A stretch of DNA of 64,000 bases from Azospirillum sp. TSH64 (GTDB lineage: Bacteria > Pseudomonadota > Alphaproteobacteria > Azospirillales > Azospirillaceae). Below are positions 15,129 through 23,841 of the stretch, piece by piece. The stretch spans positions 31,508 to 95,507 of the forward strand of contig NZ_LGQW01000001.1 in assembly GCF_003116035.1 (NCBI RefSeq), written 5' to 3'. The stretch's first letter is position 1. Each line of letters starts with the position of its first letter. A program made the translations under genes and the position numbers. The notes under the pieces were generated by a model, which was not told the origin of the DNA, searched no databases, and saw only the letters and a list, made by a program, of their open reading frames with translations.

Positions 15129-17441
15129 ATGAACGCGCTCAGTCCGTTCAGGGCCGTCGCCCAGGAGAGTGCCACCTACCAGGGCCGGCTGGAGTTCGTG
15201 ACCAGCCGCAAGATCTACGGCTGGCTGCACAACCAAAGCAACCCTGCCAAGGAATGTCTGGTCGACCTGTACGTCGACGGCCGTTTTCTCGGCACCCATG
15301 CCTGCAACGAGCATCACAAGGCGCTGACCAACCTGTCCGGCCGCAACGGCTTTCTCGCTTTCAACATTCCCCTGCCCGAGGGCCTGCTGTCGACCGAGGA
15401 CTGCTGCGTGGACGTCAAAATCCACGGGACGGCGGCGTCGATCCCGGGCGCTCCCCTCGTCACCAATCTCCGCCGGGCGGTTATCGACAAGGCGCTGTCC
15501 GGCATGACGCCGGAGCGCCAGGCCTTGTGCGTGAACGCGCTGTCCAAGGCGGCCAGCCAGACCAAGCGCGGACGCGACCGGGCGGAGGATGCGCGGCTGA
15601 TCCGCCCCGCCGAGGGCTTCGAGGGGGCCGAGCTGACCGTCGGCGGTTTTCTGGCGCACCAGCTCCACCGCTTGCAGGAAGCGCCCAATTTCCATCTGCG
15701 CAGCGCCGCCGACCTGACCCGTTTCCTGGTGCTGCACGCCGAGCGCTTCGGCTTGGCCGATCATGCCTGGTGCCCGCTGCCGGCCGACGTGACGGCCTAT
15801 CTGGCTTCGGGCGACGAGGACGCCGCCGGCAACTTCCGCTCGCGCCTGTTCTCGGCCTACCAGCCGGCGGCAGGAATGGCGGCGGACAGCGGGACGGACG
15901 CCTTGTGCGATCTGACCCACTGGATGTTCGGCAAGGCCCGCCTCCCCAAGCAGGCGTTGGCGCCGCGGCATGTGGAGGAGCTGAATGCACCGGCTGGGAT
16001 CGACCGCCATGGGCTGATCTCGCGCTTTTACGCCGGCATGCATGGCCGCGACCCCGATCTCGCCGCCGCCTTCGATCTGCAGGACGACCGGACGCTGTTT
16101 CTTCTGCTGCTGGCGATCTCGCTGTGGCTGGTGCGCTGGAATCTCGACGATCTGTTCCTGACCCCGGAGGTGCGCGCCCTGCTGGACGCGCCGGTCCGGC
16201 ATGAAGGGCAGGTCATGACCGGGCTTGCCTATTTCTACGCGCGGCTGGGCGTCCCGGGGGCGCAGAGCCTGAGCCTTTCGGCGCTGTGCCAGCGGCAGCG
16301 CGCGCCGGTGGTGCGCCACCTGCCGCGCACGGCCCAGGCCAAGGGCGTCAACCTGTTCGGCTATTTCGACGGCGGCACCGGCATCAGCCGCAACGCCCTG
16401 TTCTCCCGCGATATCCTGCAGGACACCGGCTTCGGCGTGACGATGCCGATGATGGCCGTACCCGGCCGCCACACCGGCGAGGAGCTCTACCCGGTCAACC
16501 TGATCCATTTCGGCCTGCTGGGCGCGCCGGGCGACATGATCAACCATGGGCTGGAACGCTTCGCCGGGGCCTACAACATCGGCTTCTTCCTGTGGGAGAC
16601 CAGCACCCTGCCCCGCTCGGCCCATCTGACGCTGGAGCTGATGGACGAGCTGTGGACGATGTCGAGCTTCTGCGCCGACGCGCTGGCCCAGCATTTCAGC
16701 GGTCCCATCCATGTCGTGCCCAACTGCGTCGACGAGCGCGTGCTGAAGGCCGCCGCCGGCGAGCGGCCGAAGGCCGAACCCTTCACCTTCTATTTCTGCT
16801 TCGATGCCCGCAGCTGGTACACGCGCAAGAACCCGCTGGCGGTGGCCCGCGCCTTCCGGAAAGCCTTCCCCCGCGAGACCGGGGTGCGGCTCGTCCTGCG
16901 CATCCGCTATCGGCAGGCCAGCCGGGGCGTCGCCGACCTCGCCCACAAGCTGGAGCTCGACCGTCTGGTCGGGAGCGACCCCCGCATCCTCGTGCGCGAC
17001 CGCGAGCTGTCATACGCCGATTCCCTGGCCGAGATGCGCGCTTGCGACGCCTATGTCTCGCTGCACCGGGCGGAAGGCTTCGGCTACACCATGGTGGAGG
17101 CGATGATGATGGGCAAGCCGGTCATCGCCTCCCGCTATTCGGCCAACCTCGATTACATGAGCGACGAGACCGCCTTCCTGGTCGGTGGCCGGGAACGCTA
17201 TCTGGAGAGCGACGAATATCTCGGCGTCACCCCCGGCGCCCGCTGGTTCGAGCCCGATGTCGGCCTGGCCGCCGAGGCGATGCGGCAGGTGTGGGAAGAT
17301 CGCGGCGAGGCCAGACGGCGGGCGACGGCGGGCATGGCCGTCGCCCGCAGCCGCTTTGCCCGCCCGGTGCTGCAAGACCTCTATGCCTCCCGGATTCATG
17401 CCTTGTTGGAAAGCGGCGTCTCAGCCATGGCGGAGGCATGA
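15129..17441 (+). CDS. Large modular GT4-family glycosyltransferase
   Basis: A 770-residue protein. ATG 15129 is preceded by GGGAGAGG, better than an ATG 60 bp upstream. Residues ~15-90 are a beta module (KIYGWLHNQSN, DLYVDGRFLGTH, NGFLAFNIPL) shared with the gene at 17893. Around residue 300-370 is a helical module (GRDPDLAAAFDLQDDRTLF) like that repeated in the protein at 20690. From ~420 it is a GT4 enzyme: GVNLFGYFDGGTGISRNALF, then FCFDARSWYTRKNP, and the E-x7-E type motif SLHRAEGFGYTMVEAMMMGK near 643. It should be a cytosolic retaining sugar transferase; donor and acceptor are unknown. Confidence 0.85.
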   Translation: MNALSPFRAVAQESATYQGRLEFVTSRKIYGWLHNQSNPAKECLVDLYVDGRFLGTHACNEHHKALTNLSGRNGFLAFNIPLPEGLLSTEDCCVDVKIHGTAASIPGAPLVTNLRRAVIDKALSGMTPERQALCVNALSKAASQTKRGRDRAEDARLIRPAEGFEGAELTVGGFLAHQLHRLQEAPNFHLRSAADLTRFLVLHAERFGLADHAWCPLPADVTAYLASGDEDAAGNFRSRLFSAYQPAAGMAADSGTDALCDLTHWMFGKARLPKQALAPRHVEELNAPAGIDRHGLISRFYAGMHGRDPDLAAAFDLQDDRTLFLLLLAISLWLVRWNLDDLFLTPEVRALLDAPVRHEGQVMTGLAYFYARLGVPGAQSLSLSALCQRQRAPVVRHLPRTAQAKGVNLFGYFDGGTGISRNALFSRDILQDTGFGVTMPMMAVPGRHTGEELYPVNLIHFGLLGAPGDMINHGLERFAGAYNIGFFLWETSTLPRSAHLTLELMDELWTMSSFCADALAQHFSGPIHVVPNCVDERVLKAAAGERPKAEPFTFYFCFDARSWYTRKNPLAVARAFRKAFPRETGVRLVLRIRYRQASRGVADLAHKLELDRLVGSDPRILVRDRELSYADSLAEMRACDAYVSLHRAEGFGYTMVEAMMMGKPVIASRYSANLDYMSDETAFLVGGRERYLESDEYLGVTPGARWFEPDVGLAAEAMRQVWEDRGEARRRATAGMAVARSRFARPVLQDLYASRIHALLESGVSAMAEA

Positions 17442-17892
17442 TCGCCCGACAAGCCCTGCGACCGCATGCCGCAGGGTGGCTCCCCGGAGCCCGCCATACC
17501 CTGCCAATTCAAGATGAGACTTGGCGGAAGCCTCTTTAATCCTTCGCTCCGCGCCTCTCCCCCACCTACAGCGGCTCTCTCATGCTCCCCCGCCCTGCAA
17601 ACACAATATCCTTAACCGAAGATTGAGAAATCTATATTTGGTGCGCTTGTATTGTCACATGAGTTATACAACCACACAATAAGGTTGATTTTCTTTTTGT
17701 CCTTTGGCTATAGACCGATCAGGAGTTACCCTGATATTCCATTTGGCGTTCCCATCCAAGGTTGGGGACTCGGAATAGGAACTTGGCACTGACTGCCACG
17801 GCTGGATCAGAGGTGATGGAGGTCGGTCACTGCATCCTCCGGTATGTCATCCGGAGGGATCGGGCCTGACCGTCGGGATGGGGAAGATGGGG
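17442..17892 (+). other. 450-bp intergenic region with AT-rich core
   Basis: No gene-like frame is present. The part from 17590 to 17770 is AT-rich (TTGTATTGTCACATGAGTTA, ATTTTCTTTTTG) and is the likely promoter region for the gene at 17893. A small hairpin, CCTCCGG (17836-17842) and CCGGAGG (17851-17857), sits about 36 bp before the start and could affect translation initiation. Confidence 0.4.
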
Positions 17893-20562
17893 ATGGATGG
17901 CGGTCTGAAGCTGGTTGGGAACGCAGCGGCGCCGGCGCAAGGCCGGGGCACCGCGGCGCGCACCAGCCTCGAGGATGCGTTCAACGGCTATCGCCTCTTC
18001 TTCGGCCGCCAGCCGGCCAGCGTCGAGGAGATCACCGCCGCCACCGGCTGCACTCTCGGTGAATTCCTCGGCCTCTACCTGATGCGCAAGGAGTTCCTCA
18101 ACGGCGTCGTCGCCAACCTCACCGGCACGGCGGTGCTGCCGCACATCGTCCTGGCACCGGCGCCGGACGAGGCCTTGAGGCACTGGGCGCTGGACCGCCT
18201 GCCCCTGTCGGCCGCCGCGCGCGAGCGCCTTGCCACCAGCCGTTCCTGGCGCTTCTGGCTGCTGACCATCCTGCGCGACGACGGCTTCCGCGCCGGCTTG
18301 CCGGCCGGGGTGGGCGACTGGCTGGCCGGCTGCGGCCTGGAGGGCCGGCTGGCGGCGCTGGAGCTCGCCCCCACCCGCCGCCTGATCGGCGAGCTGTCGC
18401 ACAGCGGAGCCGGCACCGTGTCGGGCTGGTGCGCCAACGCCAGCGATTTTTCCGAGCGCATCGTGCTGGAGTTGACGCTCGGCGGCCGCTTCATCGGCGC
18501 GGCGTGCTGCGACCGCTTCGTCCCCGGCCTGGGCGAGCGCATCGGCAGCGGCGGCGAGCACGGCTTCAGCTTCGACATCCCGACGGCCCATGCCGACCTC
18601 GCCGCCCGCGGCGCGATGCTGCGGGTCTGCGACGCCCAGTCCAAGGCCCCCTTCGGCAGCGACCTCTACGTCAAGAGCAATTTGCCGGCCGCCCTCGACG
18701 AGCTCGGCCAGATGCTGGCCGCCATCCAGTCGGTGAAGGAAACCCTCGCCAGCCTGGAGCGGCAGCTTCCCCATGCCCTGCGCAATATCAGCCCGCCGCT
18801 GTCGGCCTATGGCAGCCTGAAGGCGCAGGGACTGCTGGCCTGCCACCGCCCGCCGGCCGGACAGGCCATTCCCGCCGCCGCGGCGGACGTCACCGTCAAC
18901 CTCATCCTGTGGCCTCATCCTGTGGACGGGGGCGCCCTGGCGCCGGCGCCGCTGCGCCGCATGCTCGCCTCGCTGGCTGCGCAGTCGCATGGCCGCTGGA
19001 TGGTGACGGTGCTGGACGATGATGACGGCGGCGACAGTGACGGCGGCGGCCTCGGCGACGAGGCGCGGGCGCTGCTCCGCCCGCTGGAGGATGCCGGCCG
19101 CCTGGTGGTCGCAGCCCCGGCGGCCCTGCCCCGCCTGCTGGCCGGCCATCCCGCCCTGGCGGCGGCCGGCGGCCATCTGCTGGTCGGCCGCGCCGGCATC
19201 CTGCGGCCGGACGCGCTGGCCGCCTTCCTCGGCGCGCTGGAGCCGGGGACCGCCGGCCGCGCCGCCGTCGCCTACAGCGACCATGACGTCGCCATCGCCG
19301 GCCGCGGCGGCAAGGCCGCGCAGCTCCTCCCGGTGTTCAAGCCGGACTTCGACCCGGTGATGCTGCTGGCCTACGACTATCTCGGCCCGATCGCCATGGT
19401 GGCCGCGGACGCGCTGCTGAAGGCCTTCGCCGTCGCCGACGGGGTGCCGCCGTCCGGGATGCACGACCTGATGCTGCGGCTGGCCGATTGCGCCGCGTCG
19501 GGCGGCATCCGCCACATCGCATCGGTGCTCTACGGGCTGGAGCAGGCCGTCGACCTGCGCGACCCCGCCGGCCTGCCCCGCCTGCTGGCCGGCGAGCCGG
19601 CGGCGGTCGAGGCCTGGGCCGGACGCCGCGGCCTGGAGCTGCGGGCGCGGCGGGCGCCGCTGGTCAGCGAGGATGGCGAGGCCGGCCAGACCCTGGTCGA
19701 GGCCTGCGACATCGAGTTCCCCGCGGCCGATCTGCCGCCGGTCAGCATCATCGTGCCGACCCGCAACTCTCCGGTCCTGCTGCGCAACTGCCTGGATTCC
19801 CTGCTGCGCACCCGCCAAGCCTATGGCGGGCCGCTGCAGATCCTGGTGATCGACCACGAGAACGAGGATCCCGACAGCGTCGGGCTGATCGCCGCCATGC
19901 GCGCCCAGCGCGGCGTCGACGTCATGCCCTATCGCGGTCCCTTCAACTGGGCGCTGATGAACAATCTGGCCGCCGCCCAGGCGAGCGGCGAGGTGCTGGT
20001 CTTCCTGAACGACGACGCCATGGCCGCCGACCCCCGCTGGCTGGCCCGCGCGGTGGCGACGCTGCGCCTGCCCGAGGTGGGGGTGGTGGGCGCGCGCCTG
20101 CTCTACGGCGACGGCAGCATCCAGCATGCCGGCGTGGTCACCAGCCAGGAGCAGGGGGCGGTGCATGAGGCGATCGGCGTGCGCGGCGACGAAGGCGGCT
20201 ATCTCGGCCGCAACCTCGTGCTGCGCTCCGCCGCCGCGGTGACCGGCGCCTGCCTGATCACCCACCGGGCGGTGTTCGAGGAGGTCGGCGGCTTCGATGC
20301 CGGCTGGCCCGTCAACTGGAACGACATCACCTATTGTCTGGCGGCGCGCAAGGCCGGGCGGCGGGTGGTCTATGATCCCGCCGTCTGCCTGTACCACCAT
20401 GAATCGAAGACGCGCGGATACCTGTTCGGTCAAGCCGCGCATGACGTCCATCAGAACGACCTGAACCGGCTGCGGGCCGACTGGTCGGAGTATCTGGAGG
20501 ATCCGTTCCACAACCCGGCCTTCAACCGCATCGCGTTGCCCTTCGTGAGGATGACGCTGTGA
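17893..20562 (+). CDS. Very large modular glycosyltransferase with C-terminal GT2 domain
   Basis: About 889 residues. ATGs at 17878, 17887 and 17893 are in frame; 17893 has the best spacing from GGGGAAG. Residues ~24-72 form a DUF4214-like helical module (FFGRQPASVEEI, RKEFLNG). Residues ~150-250 are a beta module (GTVSGWCANASDFSE, LGGRFIGAACCDR, GFSFDIPT), followed by a short coiled coil. Residues ~340-510 look like a degenerate GT-A domain. From ~614 there is a complete GT2 domain: VSIIVPTRNSPVLLRNCLDS, VFLNDDAMAADPRWL with the DDA metal motif near 705, and VNWNDITYCLAARKAGRRVV. It probably adds a sugar to a cell-surface glycan. It sits in a rightward run with the genes at 15129 and 20690. 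Confidence 0.85.
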   Translation: MDGGLKLVGNAAAPAQGRGTAARTSLEDAFNGYRLFFGRQPASVEEITAATGCTLGEFLGLYLMRKEFLNGVVANLTGTAVLPHIVLAPAPDEALRHWALDRLPLSAAARERLATSRSWRFWLLTILRDDGFRAGLPAGVGDWLAGCGLEGRLAALELAPTRRLIGELSHSGAGTVSGWCANASDFSERIVLELTLGGRFIGAACCDRFVPGLGERIGSGGEHGFSFDIPTAHADLAARGAMLRVCDAQSKAPFGSDLYVKSNLPAALDELGQMLAAIQSVKETLASLERQLPHALRNISPPLSAYGSLKAQGLLACHRPPAGQAIPAAAADVTVNLILWPHPVDGGALAPAPLRRMLASLAAQSHGRWMVTVLDDDDGGDSDGGGLGDEARALLRPLEDAGRLVVAAPAALPRLLAGHPALAAAGGHLLVGRAGILRPDALAAFLGALEPGTAGRAAVAYSDHDVAIAGRGGKAAQLLPVFKPDFDPVMLLAYDYLGPIAMVAADALLKAFAVADGVPPSGMHDLMLRLADCAASGGIRHIASVLYGLEQAVDLRDPAGLPRLLAGEPAAVEAWAGRRGLELRARRAPLVSEDGEAGQTLVEACDIEFPAADLPPVSIIVPTRNSPVLLRNCLDSLLRTRQAYGGPLQILVIDHENEDPDSVGLIAAMRAQRGVDVMPYRGPFNWALMNNLAAAQASGEVLVFLNDDAMAADPRWLARAVATLRLPEVGVVGARLLYGDGSIQHAGVVTSQEQGAVHEAIGVRGDEGGYLGRNLVLRSAAAVTGACLITHRAVFEEVGGFDAGWPVNWNDITYCLAARKAGRRVVYDPAVCLYHHESKTRGYLFGQAAHDVHQNDLNRLRADWSEYLEDPFHNPAFNRIALPFVRMTL

Positions 20563-20689
20563 GACGAAGCCATGAGGCGAGGGACAGGGTGCCGAATCCT
20601 CCAAGCCATCGGGCCTTCCCGATCGTGCACAAGCCTTGCCGGCCTCTCACGCAGCGTGCTCTAGGCCCGTGCCATTGGACATCCGCCTG

Positions 20690-22723
20690 ATGGATGGTTC
20701 CGTGAACCCCATTTCCCCGGTCGAAATGTCGGAGAACACCGCCGAGCGCACCGGCGCGTCGGCGCGCCCGCGGCTGGGCGGGGTCGGGCAGACCATCTGG
20801 CTGACCCGACCCGACCTGCGCGCGCTGTGCGGGGACGACCTGGAACGCTTCGAATGGTGGCTGCTGCTGAACGGCGCGCGCGAGTACCGCGCGCTGGCGG
20901 AGACGGATTTTGCCGTCTCCCCGTATCTCCTGACCGAGCCGGCGGCGGAGGCTCTCCCGGAGGTGCGCCCGACGCTGACCCGCTTCATGACGCTGGTCCG
21001 GACCATGCGGCCCGACCTGCAGGACGCCTTCGACCTGCGGACGGTGGAGTGCCAGCAAGGCTTCGTCTGGTGGTATTTCATCCAGGGCTCGGCCGAACTG
21101 CGCCTCGGCCGTTTCGTCACCGAGGAGCAGAAGCGTTTCCTGAACGAGCCGGACGGGCGCGTCCCCGCCTTCGGCACCCTGGCGATCACCCGCCTGATGG
21201 TGCAGCTGTGGCTGCGGCGTCCGGACCTCCAGACGCGCTTTCCGCTGGATGCCCACAGCGGGCGCCTCGCCTTCCTGGTGTGGTACTTCACGCAAGGTCT
21301 TGCCGAGACGCAGCTGGCCGACATCGTTGATGCCCCCCAGGCGCGCGCCCTTCTCGTCCCCGTCCCCGGGGCTCCACGGCTGCCGCCGGTCCTGGCGATG
21401 ATCTGGTCCAGCGACGCCGCCCTCCAGGCGCGCTTCGCGGACCCGCTCGGCCCCGAATTCGCTCGATGGGCGCGCATTGAGGGGCCTGACCATTCCCTGA
21501 TCCTCAAGCGGCTGGCCGATATGGACATGCTGGACAGGGACATGCTGGACAGGGCCCCCCCGGCGACCATGAAGGCGCCTGCGGTCCAGGCGAGCCACCG
21601 CACTCTGCCGTTCGGCCTCAACCTGATCGGCTACGCCCGCGGGCAGTTCGGCATCGGCGAGGATGTCCGCATGGCGGCGCTCGCCATGCAGGCGGCCGGC
21701 ATTCCCTTCAGCATCTACAATGTCGAGCCCGGGCGCGAGGTGTGCCAGGGCGACGACAGCGTCGATGCGCTGATCACCGACCGGCTTCCCTATGCGGTCA
21801 ATTTGCTGTGCACGACCGGCATCGAGACCGCGCGCCTCGCCGCGGTGGAAGGATCGGCGCTGTTCGACGGGCGCCGCACCATCGGCTATTGGCCATGGGA
21901 GCTGCCGGAGTGGCCCAAGGAGTGGCACCATGCCTATGACCTCGTCGACGAGGTCTGGGGGTCGAGCCGCTACACCTACGAGGCCTTTGCCAAGAGCAGC
22001 CCGAAGCCGGTGCGGCACCTGCCCATGGCGGTTGCGGTGGACGCGACCGCGGGGCTGAGCCGGCGTGACTTCGGTCTGCCCGAGAACCGCTTCCTCTTCG
22101 TCTTTTCCTTCGACGTCCTGTCCAGCTTGGCCCGGAAGAACCCGCAGGCCTGCGTGCGGGCCTTCAAGCAGGCCTTCCCGCTTGGGCATGAGCCGGTCGG
22201 GCTGGTGGTCAAGGCGATGCGCGGGACGCCGGAGAACCCGGTTTGGCAGGCGCTTTTGGAGGAGGCCCGGGCCGACCGGCGCATCACCATCATCGACGAG
22301 ACGCTGAGCCGGGGCGCGGTGCTCGACCTCTACCGGGCGTGCGATGCCTTCGTCTCGCTGCACCGGGCCGAGGGTTTCGGGCGCGGGATCGCCGAGGCGA
22401 TGATGCTGGGCAAGCCGGTAGTCGTCACCGGCTTCTCGGGCAACATGGACTTCACGACACCGGGCAGCGCGGCGCTGGTCGACCACCGGTTGCGCCCGGT
22501 GTCGCCGCAGGAATACCCGTTCGCCGGCGGCCAGCTGTGGGCCGAGCCGGATGGAGCCCACGCCGCCTGGTGGATGCGGCGGCTGGTCGAGGATGATTGG
22601 CTGCGCCGACGGCTGGCCGAGCAGGGGCAGAGGCTGACGGCGGCGACCTACGCGCCGGCAGCGGTCGGCGCGGGATATGCCGCCCTGCTGGGCTGGTCGG
22701 CACAGGCGGGTGCGGTCCGATGA
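20690..22723 (+). CDS. Modular GT4-family glycosyltransferase with N-terminal helical repeats
   Basis: About 677 residues; ATG 20690 chosen, with alternatives TTG 20636 and ATG 20726 and no strong ribosome site at any. The N-terminal ~230 residues hold three copies of a ~60-residue helical unit: LTRPDLRALCGDDLERFEWW, MRPDLQDAFDLRTVECQQG and RRPDLQTRFPLDAHSGRLAF, the last two leading into WYF-Q-G. The C-terminal half is GT4: NLIGYARGQFGIGEDVRMA, TIGYWPWELPEWPKEW, FSFDVLSSLARKNPQA and SLHRAEGFGRGIAEAMMLGK, closely matching the gene at 15129. Its stop overlaps the next ATG by 4 bases. Confidence 0.85.
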   Translation: MDGSVNPISPVEMSENTAERTGASARPRLGGVGQTIWLTRPDLRALCGDDLERFEWWLLLNGAREYRALAETDFAVSPYLLTEPAAEALPEVRPTLTRFMTLVRTMRPDLQDAFDLRTVECQQGFVWWYFIQGSAELRLGRFVTEEQKRFLNEPDGRVPAFGTLAITRLMVQLWLRRPDLQTRFPLDAHSGRLAFLVWYFTQGLAETQLADIVDAPQARALLVPVPGAPRLPPVLAMIWSSDAALQARFADPLGPEFARWARIEGPDHSLILKRLADMDMLDRDMLDRAPPATMKAPAVQASHRTLPFGLNLIGYARGQFGIGEDVRMAALAMQAAGIPFSIYNVEPGREVCQGDDSVDALITDRLPYAVNLLCTTGIETARLAAVEGSALFDGRRTIGYWPWELPEWPKEWHHAYDLVDEVWGSSRYTYEAFAKSSPKPVRHLPMAVAVDATAGLSRRDFGLPENRFLFVFSFDVLSSLARKNPQACVRAFKQAFPLGHEPVGLVVKAMRGTPENPVWQALLEEARADRRITIIDETLSRGAVLDLYRACDAFVSLHRAEGFGRGIAEAMMLGKPVVVTGFSGNMDFTTPGSAALVDHRLRPVSPQEYPFAGGQLWAEPDGAHAAWWMRRLVEDDWLRRRLAEQGQRLTAATYAPAAVGAGYAALLGWSAQAGAVR

Positions 22724-23220
22724 CCGGGCAGATCAGGGGGAATGTGGTCGGGCTGGAGGATGTGATGGTGATCGCCACCGACGATGCCACCCTGGCCACT
22801 GACCACGCGCAGGACGTGAAGCACATCGTCGACCACCTCAAGGCCGAGCGGCGCGACGAGCACGCCCTGCACAAGACCGTGCACCGCCCCTGGGGCTCGT
22901 ACCGTGGCAGCCGTTTCCAGGTCAAGCGGATCACCGCCAAGCCGGGCGAGCGGCTGTCCTTGCAGATGCACCAACACCGGGCGGAGCACTGGATCGTGGT
23001 CGAGGGTACGACGCTGGTCAGACGCGGGGAGGAGGAGATCTTCGTCTCCGGGAACCAGTCCGTCTACATCCCGATGGGAACGACGCACCGGCTGGAAAAT
23101 TCAGGAAAGGTGCCACTACACTTGATCGAGGTTCAGTCAAGGGCTTATCTCGGCGAAGATGAAATTATTCGCTTAGACGATGGTTATTGGTCAAGGTTGG
23201 ATACTTCGATCGTGATTTAA
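22720..23220 (+). CDS. Stand-alone mannose-6-phosphate isomerase type II (cupin) domain, ManC C-terminus
   Basis: A 166-residue protein starting at ATG 22720, overlapping the upstream stop (ATGA). It matches only the last third of bifunctional mannose-1-P guanylyltransferase/phosphomannose isomerase (ManC/AlgA): VGLEDVMVIATDDATLA linker, then HRPWGSYRGSRFQVKRITAK, LSLQMHQHRAEHWIVVEGT with the metal-binding His residues, SVYIPMGTTHRLEN and LIEVQSRAYLGEDEI. The GTP-transferase domain is absent. It may isomerise fructose-6-P/mannose-6-P to feed GDP-mannose for the gmd genes downstream, or be a remnant kept by coupling. Base composition shifts sharply to AT-rich over its last ~120 bp. Confidence 0.85.
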   Translation: MTGQIRGNVVGLEDVMVIATDDATLATDHAQDVKHIVDHLKAERRDEHALHKTVHRPWGSYRGSRFQVKRITAKPGERLSLQMHQHRAEHWIVVEGTTLVRRGEEEIFVSGNQSVYIPMGTTHRLENSGKVPLHLIEVQSRAYLGEDEIIRLDDGYWSRLDTSIVI

Positions 23221-23264
23221 TAATATTTCTCATTCCCGATTTTTCACATGAGGAGATAAGTGAT

Positions 23265-23840
23265 ATGCAGCAATATATAGAGGCGGCGGGCCTTCTAGCT
23301 ACGCTTCCCGCTATTAAAGGGACCAGTATCTATGCCAATTTCGACGGACTCGATTTTGATCATGGTGCTGCGCTGATATACGGCTGGGCATTCGATGCGG
23401 CGAGCCCAGACAGTACCCCTGAAATACTGGTCTTTGGGTCCACCGGAATAATCGGTCGCGGAAAAGCAGATCTGGCTCGACCTGATGTTAACGATGCTGG
23501 TGTGCCGAGAGTCGAGGTCGGGTTTCGAGTTCGTTTGAAGCCGAGAGCAAACGAGAGAAAGTTGAAGATTGTCGTGGATTCCGGCAAACAACAGCATATA
23601 CTACTTGAGATCAGGCTAACGGAAAACCTTCCCACTTGCGTATTGACTAGAGAAGACGTTATTTCAGTATTCGGACTTCTATTTCATCGTATCCCAGAGA
23701 GCGATGACGCGATTAATCATCAGTTATCTGTGCACAGATCTAAGGATAGCTTGTTTGCTGCTCTGTTTCGATCTCCCGAATTTCATGAGAAAAATATGGA
23801 TGTGATTGCTTTGTTGCGCGCCAATACTGAAGGCAATTAA
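23265..23840 (+). CDS. Hypothetical protein: beta-sandwich module + DUF4214-like helical module
   Basis: A 191-residue protein; ATG 23265 follows AGGAG at 10-base spacing. Residues ~20-110 resemble the beta module of the large GTs (ALIYGWAFDAASPD, ILVFGSTGIIGRGKAD, RPDVNDAG, VEVGFRVRL). Residues ~128-175 are a DUF4214-like helical segment (REDVISVFGLLFHRIPESDD, SLFAALFRSPEFHEKN). There is no catalytic domain, so it looks like a free-standing accessory or targeting unit of the glycosyltransferases. The gene is strikingly AT-richer than its neighbours, suggesting recent acquisition. It precedes the GT2-GT4 gene by one base. Confidence 0.7.
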   Translation: MQQYIEAAGLLATLPAIKGTSIYANFDGLDFDHGAALIYGWAFDAASPDSTPEILVFGSTGIIGRGKADLARPDVNDAGVPRVEVGFRVRLKPRANERKLKIVVDSGKQQHILLEIRLTENLPTCVLTREDVISVFGLLFHRIPESDDAINHQLSVHRSKDSLFAALFRSPEFHEKNMDVIALLRANTEGN

Positions 23841-23841
23841 T

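Noticed and set aside
15048..16946. 632-codon minus-strand frame
   Set aside because: Antisense to the GT4 gene at 15129; no recognisable motif.
17827..20604. 925-codon minus-strand frame, slightly longer than the sense gene
   Set aside because: Length alone is not evidence at this GC content. It reads as Gln/His/Arg-rich non-protein text while the sense frame has a full GT2 domain.
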